Position numbers and translations under genes: made by a program. The notes beneath the pieces were generated by a model. The model searched no databases. It was not told where the DNA came from and worked only from the letters and a program-made list of their open reading frames with translations. This document shows positions 1 through 5,173 of a stretch of 5,173 bases of DNA, in pieces. Within the stretch, counting starts at the first letter, position 1, and each line of letters starts with the position of its first letter. Source of the DNA: Gammaproteobacteria bacterium (lineage in GTDB: Bacteria > Pseudomonadota > Gammaproteobacteria > Arenicellales > UBA868); contig DPVA01000191.1 in assembly GCA_003529705.1 (NCBI GenBank), positions 544 through 5,716 of the forward strand, given 5' to 3'.

Positions 1-24
1 ATATTTTCGGCGATATTTTCGGCG
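1..24 (+). repeat. Perfect 12-bp tandem duplication in the dnaJ Gly/Phe linker
   Basis: The 12-mer atattttcggcg occurs twice in direct succession, followed at once by two gtggcg hexamers. In the dnaJ frame this encodes the repeated (D)IFG-DIFG segment and the poly-Gly run after it. A doubled DIFG is common in this linker among proteobacterial DnaJ proteins, so the repeat is coding. The identity at every base, including third codon positions, is the only notable point. The repeat may extend further left, outside the window. Confidence 0.8.
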
Positions 25-842
25 GTGGCGGTGGCGGCGGCAGGCGGGGTGGGGCAGGCCGCGGTGCAGATCTGCAGTACACACTGGAACTTTCCCTTGA
101 AGAAGCCGTTCATGGTTCCGAGTCGCGAATCAGGATTCCCTCGCAGGTCCGTTGTGATACCTGCAACGGTTCTGGGGCCCGGCCGGGTACTTCACCGACG
201 GCCTGCCCGACATGCAATGGACAGGGTCAGGTGCGGATGCAGCAGGGGTTTTTCTCAATTCAGCAGGCTTGCCCTGATTGTCGGGGTAGAGGTACGGTGA
301 TCCAGTCGCCCTGCAGCGACTGCAGTGGAAGCGGAACCGTTCAGAAGACCAAGACCCTTCAGGTCAAGGTCCCGGCCGGCGTCGATGACGGAGACCAGAT
401 TCGTCTCGCGGGTGAGGGGCAGGGAAGTGCTTCCGGTGGCAGTGGTGATCTTTATGTCCAGATCCGCATCCGTCAGCACCCCATCTTCTCGCGTGATGGC
501 GATAACCTGTATTGCGAGATGCCGATCAGTATCGCCATGGCAACGCTTGGAGGTGAGATTGAGATTCCAACCCTGAGCGGTCGCGCCCAACTCAAGGTTC
601 CCCCGGAAAGTCAATCGGAGCGGGTTTTTCGATTAAAGAGTAAAGGCGTGCGTAATGTACGATCGGGTGCGGTTGGTGATCTTTTCTGCAAAATCAAAAT
701 TGAGACTCCAGTGAATCTCAGTCGCAAGCAGAAAGAACTCTTGCGTGAGTTCGATGACATGCTGAAGGCGGGTGGTGAGCGTCACTCGCCCCGGGAAAGT
801 TCCTGGTCGGACCGGCTCAAGAGTTTTTTTACTACCTCCTGA
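3..842 (+). CDS. dnaJ: Chaperone protein DnaJ (Hsp40), 5' end cut by the window edge
   Basis: DnaJ is the cytoplasmic co-chaperone that binds unfolded clients, hands them to DnaK and stimulates its ATPase. The frame is open from the left edge to TGA at 840-842 and gives 279 residues. The family is usually about 375, so the J domain with its HPD motif lies outside the window. Visible parts in order: the end of the Gly/Phe linker ([10 protein letters not shown], residues 1-10); four CxxCxGxG zinc-finger repeats at residues 51-58 (CDTCNGSG), 68-75 (CPTCNGQG), 90-97 (CPDCRGRG) and 104-111 (CSDCSGSG), with all eight zinc-ligand cysteines intact; the substrate-binding beta domains ([18 protein letters not shown], then [14 protein letters not shown] and [10 protein letters not shown]); and the C-terminal dimerisation tail ending SFFTTS. 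The intact four-finger region makes it a type I DnaJ, not CbpA. An internal ATG at 231 is not the start, because homology runs unbroken upstream of it. No frameshift is seen. Confidence 0.97.
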   Translation: MFGDIFGGGGGGGRRGGAGRGADLQYTLELSLEEAVHGSESRIRIPSQVRCDTCNGSGARPGTSPTACPTCNGQGQVRMQQGFFSIQQACPDCRGRGTVIQSPCSDCSGSGTVQKTKTLQVKVPAGVDDGDQIRLAGEGQGSASGGSGDLYVQIRIRQHPIFSRDGDNLYCEMPISIAMATLGGEIEIPTLSGRAQLKVPPESQSERVFRLKSKGVRNVRSGAVGDLFCKIKIETPVNLSRKQKELLREFDDMLKAGGERHSPRESSWSDRLKSFFTTS

Positions 843-959
843 TCAGCTCCGGGCCTAAGGTAAAGACGGAACCAATACTAAAAGCAGATCCTGTGCCCTG
901 TGGGGTTGCAATTCAGTTATCCTTACTGTTTCCGTTGTGAGGCCTTTTGGTACGATCAC

Positions 960-1511
960 TTGATTAATGTCACCCAGACCGCTTTACCCGGTGTTGTTAT
1001 CGTAGAGCCGCGCGTGTTTGACGACGAGCGTGGTTTTTTTATGGAAAGTTTCAATGCCCGGGATTTCGCTGATGCGGGGCTTCCCACGACTTTTGTCCAG
1101 GATAACCACTCGCGTTCCACCCGCGGGGTGCTGCGCGGCCTTCACTATCAGTATCCGGCCTGGCAAGGCAAGCTGGTCCGGGCGATCTTCGGGGAGATTT
1201 TTGACGTAGCAGTGGATATCCGGCGGAACTCGCCCCATTTCGGTGACTGGTTCGGGTTGACTCTCTCCGCCAACAATCGCAAACAGTTGTATGTCCCCCC
1301 GGGTTTTGCGCACGGATTCTGTGTGCTGAGCGAGGTTTCGGAGATGGCCTACAAGTGCACTTCTCATTATGAACCTGCTGACGATGCAGGAGTGCTGTGG
1401 AACGATCCAGACATTGGCATTGAGTGGCCGATAAAGAATCCTATCCTGTCTGAGAAAGATGCGGTTGCGCCGGCTCTAGACGAATTGCCCGAAATGGCTC
1501 TCAGGGTTTAG
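960..1511 (+). CDS. rfbC: dTDP-4-dehydrorhamnose 3,5-epimerase (RmlC)
   Basis: This cytoplasmic enzyme epimerises C3 and C5 of dTDP-4-keto-6-deoxy-D-glucose to give dTDP-4-keto-L-rhamnose, the third step of dTDP-L-rhamnose synthesis. With a TTG start at 960 the product is 183 residues, the normal size for the family (about 180-185). Seen in the sequence: FDDERGFFMESF (20-31), VQDNHS (46-51), RGVLRGLHYQ (55-64), GKLVR (70-74), FDVAVDIR (81-88), the cupin segment PPGFAHGF (113-120) and LSEKD (163-167). By family comparison His62 is the catalytic base, and Lys71, Tyr131 and Asp167 fall where active-site residues lie in characterised RmlC enzymes. The frame stays open back to GTG 900, but residues encoded there are unlike RmlC, and no in-frame ATG lies near the expected start. 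A GAGG at 939-942 is 17 bases from the TTG, so the ribosome site is weak. The stop is 3 bases before rfbD, implying cotranscription. Confidence 0.96.
   Translation: MINVTQTALPGVVIVEPRVFDDERGFFMESFNARDFADAGLPTTFVQDNHSRSTRGVLRGLHYQYPAWQGKLVRAIFGEIFDVAVDIRRNSPHFGDWFGLTLSANNRKQLYVPPGFAHGFCVLSEVSEMAYKCTSHYEPADDAGVLWNDPDIGIEWPIKNPILSEKDAVAPALDELPEMALRV
1503..1506 (+). promoter_or_regulatory. Probable ribosome binding site for rfbD
   Basis: AGGG inside the last codons of rfbC sits 8 bases before the TTG at 1515, a normal Shine-Dalgarno spacing. It supports TTG 1515 as the true rfbD start and suggests that translation of rfbD is linked to that of rfbC. Confidence 0.5.
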
Positions 1512-1514
1512 ACG

Positions 1515-2372
1515 TTGCGTATCCTGGTGTTTGGTCGGGTGGGTCAATTGGGTTCTGCACTCGCTGAACTGTTGCCAGGCCATCATGAGGTTACTTTTCT
1601 CGACCAGCCGGAAGTGGATCTCTCGCAGTCTGAGAATGTGTCGAACCTGATAGCAGAGTATGCGCCGGCGCTGGTGATTAATGCTGCGGCCTACACTGCT
1701 GTGGATAAAGCCGAAACTGAGCCCCAACTCGCGCACTCGGTCAATGCCGACGCACCCGCCGCCATGGCGAGGTCCTGTCAAATCCGCGGTGTTCCCCTGA
1801 TCCATTACTCCACCGACTATGTCTTTGATGGCAGTGCGTCAGTACCGTATACGGAAGATGCCGTGGTCGCGCCGGCCAGTGTCTATGGCAGAACCAAGCT
1901 TGCCGGCGAGCAGGCAGTTGCCAGGGAAACCGATCATCACATCATCTTTCGCACGGCATGGTTGTACTCCCATATCGGACACAATTTTCTCAAGACGATG
2001 CTGAGGGTTGCCTCAGAGGGCAAGCCGCTACGCGTAGTGGATGATCAGATAGGATCACCGACTTTCGCTTGGGATCTCGGTATAGCCAGTGTGGCGGCAG
2101 TGGATGCGCTGGAAGAAGGCCGCGAGGATGTCTATGGAATTTTTCATGCAACCAACTCTGGGCTCACCAGTTGGTATGGCTTTGCACAGAAGATCTTTGA
2201 GGTTGCCGGAATTGACACGGTTGATCTCAGCCCAATCCCAACCGAGTCCTATCCAACGCCCGCGCCACGTCCGGCATATTCTGTTCTCGATTGTGATCGC
2301 CTATATCGGGTACTTAAGGTGGAAATGCCCGACTGGCAAGACGCTTTGGCGCGGTGTATTGCCCGTCTCTGA
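1515..2372 (+). CDS. rfbD: dTDP-4-dehydrorhamnose reductase (RmlD)
   Basis: RmlD reduces dTDP-4-keto-L-rhamnose with NAD(P)H to dTDP-L-rhamnose, the donor for rhamnose in O-antigen and other surface glycans. The 285-residue product has the usual family length (about 285-300). It is an extended short-chain dehydrogenase: the nucleotide-binding motif GRVGQLG (7-13) follows a first beta strand that begins at once after the start; then INAAAYTAVDKAE (55-67), STDYVFDG (99-106), and the catalytic Tyr124 and Lys128 in YGRTK, with Thr100 of the STDY motif as the likely third member. DDQIGSPT (176-183) and RPAYSVLD (252-259) are typical RmlD substrate-side motifs. TTG 1515 is chosen because the Rossmann strand RILVFG starts directly there and AGGG lies 8 bases upstream. 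The val in GRVGQLG stands where Thr is common, probably neutral. It follows rfbC by 3 bases, as expected for one operon; rfbA and rfbB are not in the window. Confidence 0.96.
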   Translation: MRILVFGRVGQLGSALAELLPGHHEVTFLDQPEVDLSQSENVSNLIAEYAPALVINAAAYTAVDKAETEPQLAHSVNADAPAAMARSCQIRGVPLIHYSTDYVFDGSASVPYTEDAVVAPASVYGRTKLAGEQAVARETDHHIIFRTAWLYSHIGHNFLKTMLRVASEGKPLRVVDDQIGSPTFAWDLGIASVAAVDALEEGREDVYGIFHATNSGLTSWYGFAQKIFEVAGIDTVDLSPIPTESYPTPAPRPAYSVLDCDRLYRVLKVEMPDWQDALARCIARL

Positions 2373-2398
2373 CGGCAGGCCGGATGCGTGTCAAACCA

Positions 2399-3067
2399 AT
2401 GCGGATTCTGGCTGTGGATACAGCTACCGAATCCTGTTCCGCAGCGTGCCTCGTGGAGGATAAGCTTCATCAATGCAGAGTCCTGAATCCACGGGGACAC
2501 TCCCGATTGTTGCTTGGCATGATCGAAGAAGTACTAAGTAAAGCCGATGTTCTTCGCGACGATCTCGATGCGATTGTTTACGATGCTGGGCCAGGGTCCT
2601 TCACGGGAATTCGAATTGGCGCCGGGGTTGCCCAGGGGCTTGCATTGGCCCTCCAGAAACCACTGCTTACAGTCTCCTCACTGATGACGTTGGCGGAGGC
2701 CTTGGCTGGGGAATTAAGGCCGAAGGATCGAATTCTGGCAGCCATTGATGCTCGCATGGAGCAGGTGTACTGGGGCTGTCTGGAGCGTGACGAAGCAGCA
2801 CTGGGAGGTTGGCGCTGGCATCAGTCACCCCGAGTCAGCGATCCGGACACTGTGAGCGCATTTACTGCCGGGTGCGTTGGTGTTGGTAGTGGCTGGGATC
2901 GCTATGCGGCGGTTTTCCAGAAAGATGACGAGATTGTGTGGCGGGCAGGGGCTTTTCCCGATGCGGCATCGGGAGCTCGCATTGCCAGATGCTTGCTAGA
3001 TCAGGGCGCCTCGGGCGAATGGCGCGACGCCACGCCGGCTTATATTCGCAATGATGTGACGGGCTAG
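2399..3067 (+). CDS. tsaB: tRNA threonylcarbamoyladenosine biosynthesis protein TsaB (YeaZ)
   Basis: TsaB is the non-catalytic partner of TsaD. Together with TsaE they transfer the threonylcarbamoyl group from TC-AMP to A37 of ANN-decoding tRNAs (t6A). The product is 222 residues against about 230 in E. coli. It belongs to the ASKHA/Kae1-like fold: MRILAVDTATESCSAA (1-16), the signature DAGPGSFTGIRIGAGVAQGL (62-81), SSLMTL (93-98), AAIDARMEQVYWG (114-126), GVGSGWDRY (161-169) and the C-terminal PAYIRND (213-219). TsaB is told from TsaD by its short length and by the MRILAVDTATES start. ATG 2399 is preferred because the family begins MRILAxDT. An in-frame ATG at 2384 would add five residues and has AGG at 2377-2379 close before it, so it cannot be excluded. 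The gene starts 26 bases after rfbD and probably shares its transcript, though the functions are unrelated. It converges on the lipoprotein gene. Confidence 0.95.
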   Translation: MRILAVDTATESCSAACLVEDKLHQCRVLNPRGHSRLLLGMIEEVLSKADVLRDDLDAIVYDAGPGSFTGIRIGAGVAQGLALALQKPLLTVSSLMTLAEALAGELRPKDRILAAIDARMEQVYWGCLERDEAALGGWRWHQSPRVSDPDTVSAFTAGCVGVGSGWDRYAAVFQKDDEIVWRAGAFPDAASGARIARCLLDQGASGEWRDATPAYIRNDVTG

Positions 3068-3088
3068 GATGAACTGACGCAACGGCGT

Positions 3089-3850
3089 TTACAGCCGGGA
3101 AAGCGTAATAGTGCCTCTCGTTTCGATAGAGCACGTGCCGGTATTGCTTTTCCAGACACCGCTGTACGTGCCATTTAATGAAGAAGAAGAACCTGCGAGG
3201 GTGAACGTTACGCTGTCGGAGACCGTTGCCGTATCGATCTCGGCTGTTGCAATCGCACCTGATCCACCTCCCCCTGAAAAGAAGACACTTGGCGCCATTA
3301 CGTATCCCGAGCCAGGGCTGGTTATGACCACCCCGCCGACTGCTCCTGCGGTATCTCCCGTACCGAGCACTGCGTAACCCTTTGCGCGCGTGCCACCGGT
3401 TGGTGGTTCACTAAAACTGACCACCGGCACAGAGGTATAGCCAGCGCCGCCGGTGGAAACAGACACCGCACTGACCCCGCCCGTTGCCTGCCCTGAAGTG
3501 ATAGTGAGACTGACGGTACCTTCGTTGCTGTTTTCCTGATCACCAGTCAAGGGATTGTCTCCGGTGGTATTGGCGGGTGCCTGAACCGCCGTCCCGGTTA
3601 GGTTGCCCCCAGAAATACACGAGTGTCCTGTCACGCTAACGGTGCCGCTGACGCCGCCACCACCATCGGAAAGGGTCATGTTAGCAGCTCTCGCAGCGCC
3701 TGCCCCATCACTGATGGTGCCCGCCCAATGACCACTTACGTTGAAAGTCTGGTTATAGACGCCGCCACTGCTGCCACCGCTACAGGCAACCAAGCCGGCA
3801 ACGGCCAACGCGGTCACCAGGATTCCGGTAAGGGGTTTTGTAATCTTCAT
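3089..3850 (-). CDS. Putative Gly/Ser-rich lipoprotein with inserted GxGY beta repeats, function unknown
   Basis: I do not recognise a named family. The 253-residue protein begins MKITKPL, then a hydrophobic stretch (8-22) ending in the lipobox LVAC, so Cys23 should be lipidated after signal peptidase II cleavage. Ser24 at +2 predicts outer-membrane sorting if the Lol rule applies. A flexible SGGSSGG linker follows. Residues 36-90 (NVSGHWAGTISD, SGTVSVTGHSC, LTGT) and 210-253 (VTFTLAGS, LNGTYSGVW, GTCSIETRGTITLSRL) read as alternating beta strands of one small domain. Cys78 and Cys240 could form a disulfide across the two halves. Between them sit two related repeats, about 124-162 and 170-205, sharing GxGYxxxPxVxFS. 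The coding signal is good and the signal peptide fixes the ATG. AAGGA lies 16 bases upstream, too far for an ideal ribosome site. It is co-oriented with gatB but 125 bases away, so it may have its own promoter. Likely a surface-exposed or periplasm-facing structural or binding protein, by inference only. Confidence 0.85.
   Translation of the reverse strand: MKITKPLTGILVTALAVAGLVACSGGSSGGVYNQTFNVSGHWAGTISDGAGAARAANMTLSDGGGGVSGTVSVTGHSCISGGNLTGTAVQAPANTTGDNPLTGDQENSNEGTVSLTITSGQATGGVSAVSVSTGGAGYTSVPVVSFSEPPTGGTRAKGYAVLGTGDTAGAVGGVVITSPGSGYVMAPSVFFSGGGGSGAIATAEIDTATVSDSVTFTLAGSSSSLNGTYSGVWKSNTGTCSIETRGTITLSRL
3236..3481 (-). repeat. Two GxGYxxxPxVxFS protein repeats inside the lipoprotein
   Basis: Copy 1 covers about residues 124-162 (3365-3481), with core GAGYTSVPVVSFS. 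Copy 2 covers about residues 170-205 (3236-3343), with core GSGYVMAPSVFFS, followed by GGGGSGAIATAEI. Each has a V-x-V/I strand, then GxGYxxxPxVxFS, then a Gly-rich turn, then an Ala-rich strand (KGYAVL against AIATAEI). This pattern resembles Gly-rich beta repeats I know from phage and bacterial surface proteins. The similarity is in protein pattern; no strong nucleotide identity is apparent, so the duplication is old or the copies have diverged. Confidence 0.7.
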
Positions 3851-3975
3851 AGATTTGGCAAACGAATCCTTCAGCGCAGATACTCTACCCGATATCAGGT
3901 CTTGCGCCCATGGCGGGAATCGAAACTTAAGCGCATTACCAGCTTATCGCTAATCTATTTCGACGTAGCAGGAGA
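3851..3975. other. 125-base gap between gatB and the lipoprotein gene, no gene seen
   Basis: No credible ORF and no complete RNA gene is seen here. Reading the minus strand, an imperfect inverted repeat AGCG/CGCT (complement of 3930-3933 and 3948-3951) encloses 14 bases with a D-loop-like CTGGTA. About six bases further on, TTCGATTCCCGC (complement of 3913-3924) matches a tRNA T-arm loop and 3' stem, but its 5' stem does not pair. No T-tract terminator for gatB and no strong -35/-10 pair for the lipoprotein gene is evident, although a promoter must lie here if that gene is expressed independently. Confidence 0.5.
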
Positions 3976-5172
3976 TCAGAGAAGTTGTTTTTTTAGTTCT
4001 TCATTAACCGCTTGTGGATTGGCTTTGCCCGAGGTTACTTTCATAACCTGGCCGACCAGAAAGCCGATAACCTTTTCTTCGCCGGAACGCACCTGCTCAG
4101 CCTGTCTAGGAAACGCCTGAATCACCTTACTCACGACCCCGGTGATCGCGTCGGTATCGGTAATCTGGGTCAATCCCTTCTGTTCGATCACGGTATCGAC
4201 ATCCCCGCCGCCTTCGCCCTCCCAAAGGGCAGCAAAGACCTCCTTGGCAGTCTTTCCGGAGACGGTATTGTCTTGAATCCGCTGAATCAGTTGACCCAGC
4301 ATGACAGGTGTCACAGGACTCTCTGTAATCGTGAGATCGGACCTGTTGAGCCAGGACATCAGTTCGCCGTTGATCCAGTTTGCGGCGAGGCGCGATTCAC
4401 CCCCTGGTTGTTCCAGCGTGGACTCAAAATAGTCGGCAATCTCAGATTGCGCGGTCAGTTGAGCCGCGTCGCCTTCACTCAGTTGATACTCTGAAACAAA
4501 ACGGGCCAGCCTGGCGTCTGGCAGTTCAGGCAACTGTGCCTGGAGTTGTTCGAGGTCAGCGTCGCTGATGACCAGCGGCGGAAGATCCGGGTCAGGAAAG
4601 TACCGGTAATCATGTGCTTCTTCCTTTCCGCGCATCGAGCGGGTGAGATCCGCATCCGGATCGTACAGGCGGGTTTCCTGCACAATCGTACCGCCCGATT
4701 CGATAACGGAAATTTGCCGGTCAATTTCATAATGTAGGGCCCGTTCCACGAAACGGAAGGAGTTAATGTTCTTGAGTTCAGTCCGGGTTCCGAGCGTGGT
4801 TTCACCCAGAGTCCGGACAGAGACATTGGCATCACAACGAAAGGATCCTTCCTGCATATTGCCGTCACAGATTTTCAAGGTTCTGACCAGGGCGTGGAGT
4901 TTCTTGAGATAGGAAACGGCTTCAGCGGGAGAACGCAGGTCCGGCTCGGAGACGATTTCGAGCAGCGGTGTACCGGCACGATTCAGGTCGATCCCCGTCA
5001 TGCCGTGAAAGTCCTCGTGAAGTGACTTCCCAGCATCCTCCTCAAGATGGGCCCGGGTGATCCGGATTGTTTTGTCACCTTTCTCTGTTGCAATACCAAG
5101 GCTGCCGCCGGTGACAATGGGAATCTCGTACTGGCTGATTTGATAACCCTTGGGCAGATCTGGATAGAAGTA
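3976..5172 (-). CDS. gatB: Aspartyl/glutamyl-tRNA(Asn/Gln) amidotransferase subunit B, N-terminus cut by the window edge
   Basis: GatB is the kinase subunit of GatCAB. It activates the side-chain carboxylate of Glu-tRNA(Gln) or Asp-tRNA(Asn) with ATP; ammonia from GatA then completes the amide. The open frame enters from the right edge and gives 398 residues ending KKQLL; about 80 N-terminal residues of the usual ~475-480 are missing. An internal ATG at 5001 is not the start, since clear GatB sequence precedes it: [16 protein letters not shown] (1-16) and [10 protein letters not shown] (40-49). Then come the GatB signature [18 protein letters not shown] (61-78), [10 protein letters not shown] (111-120), [14 protein letters not shown] (132-145) and [18 protein letters not shown] (183-200), all in the kinase cradle. 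The remainder, from about 230, is the helical and YqeY-like tail that binds tRNA, with [15 protein letters not shown] at the end. No damage is seen. gatA and gatC commonly lie upstream of gatB and would be outside the window. The presence of gatB argues against an organism with only direct Gln and Asn charging. Confidence 0.97.
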   Translation of the reverse strand, partial: YFYPDLPKGYQISQYEIPIVTGGSLGIATEKGDKTIRITRAHLEEDAGKSLHEDFHGMTGIDLNRAGTPLLEIVSEPDLRSPAEAVSYLKKLHALVRTLKICDGNMQEGSFRCDANVSVRTLGETTLGTRTELKNINSFRFVERALHYEIDRQISVIESGGTIVQETRLYDPDADLTRSMRGKEEAHDYRYFPDPDLPPLVISDADLEQLQAQLPELPDARLARFVSEYQLSEGDAAQLTAQSEIADYFESTLEQPGGESRLAANWINGELMSWLNRSDLTITESPVTPVMLGQLIQRIQDNTVSGKTAKEVFAALWEGEGGGDVDTVIEQKGLTQITDTDAITGVVSKVIQAFPRQAEQVRSGEEKVIGFLVGQVMKVTSGKANPQAVNEELKKQLL

Positions 5173-5173
5173 A

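Noticed and set aside
25..300. A 91-codon open frame overlapping the start of dnaJ on the plus strand
   Set aside because: It is out of frame with dnaJ, whose zinc-finger region is read through the same bases with full family homology; the alternative product has no recognisable features.
951..956. TACGAT as a -10 box for rfbC
   Set aside because: It is only a few bases from the TTG start and no -35-like hexamer lies at 16-18 bases upstream.
900..959. N-terminal extension of rfbC from GTG 900
   Set aside because: The extra 20 residues do not resemble RmlC, no ribosome site precedes GTG 900, and the TTG 960 product already has the family length.
3077..3088. Hairpin ACGC-AACG-GCGT between the converging stops of tsaB and the lipoprotein gene, considered as a bidirectional terminator
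   Set aside because: The stem is only 4 base pairs and no T tract follows on either strand; it could arise by chance.
3111..3377. Plus-strand open frame opposite the lipoprotein gene
   Set aside because: It lies antisense to a gene with a clear signal peptide, lipobox and repeat structure; long antisense frames are expected opposite Gly/Ser-rich coding sequence.
3867..3871. AAGGA (minus strand) as a normal ribosome site for the lipoprotein gene
   Set aside because: It is 16 bases from the ATG, longer than usual, and no alternative start fits the signal peptide; left as a weak possibility inside the CDS entry.
4012..4494. Plus-strand 160-codon open frame opposite gatB
   Set aside because: It is a shadow of a strongly conserved GatB coding region and shows no domain or start context of its own.

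Overview
The window carries six protein genes and nothing that looks like a mobile element, CRISPR array or phage module. DnaJ, RmlC, RmlD, TsaB and GatB all read as ordinary proteobacterial proteins. Their closest recognisable resemblance is to gammaproteobacterial versions (the DIFGDIFG linker of DnaJ, the MRILAVDTATES start of TsaB). A gatB gene means the organism makes Gln-tRNA and/or Asn-tRNA by the indirect amidotransferase route, so it is not an Escherichia-like enteric. A free-living, moderately GC-rich gammaproteobacterium is the best guess; the species cannot be told from this window.

Layout. The left half is on the plus strand: the C-terminal three quarters of dnaJ (cut by the left edge), a 117-base gap, then a compact set rfbC - rfbD - tsaB. 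rfbC and rfbD are 3 bases apart and tsaB starts 26 bases after rfbD. The right half is on the minus strand: a small Gly/Ser-rich lipoprotein that converges on tsaB (21 bases between stop codons), and upstream of it the C-terminal ~400 residues of gatB, cut by the right edge. The two minus-strand genes are separated by 125 bases that hold no recognisable gene.

How the genes work together. rfbC and rfbD give the last two steps of dTDP-L-rhamnose synthesis, the sugar donor for O-antigen and other surface polysaccharides; the first two steps (rfbA, rfbB) are not in the window. tsaB serves the universal tRNA t6A37 modification, gatB serves tRNA-dependent amidation, and dnaJ is the Hsp70 co-chaperone. 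Apart from the rhamnose pair these are unrelated housekeeping functions that happen to be adjacent.

The least ordinary item is the lipoprotein. Two copies of a Gly-rich beta repeat (GxGYxxxPxVxFS) appear to be inserted into a small beta domain whose two halves each carry one cysteine. Other points of interest are the gene order downstream of dnaJ, the two consecutive TTG starts, and possible RNA structure or tRNA-like remnants in the two gaps. I do not see convincing evidence of a new multi-gene system here.
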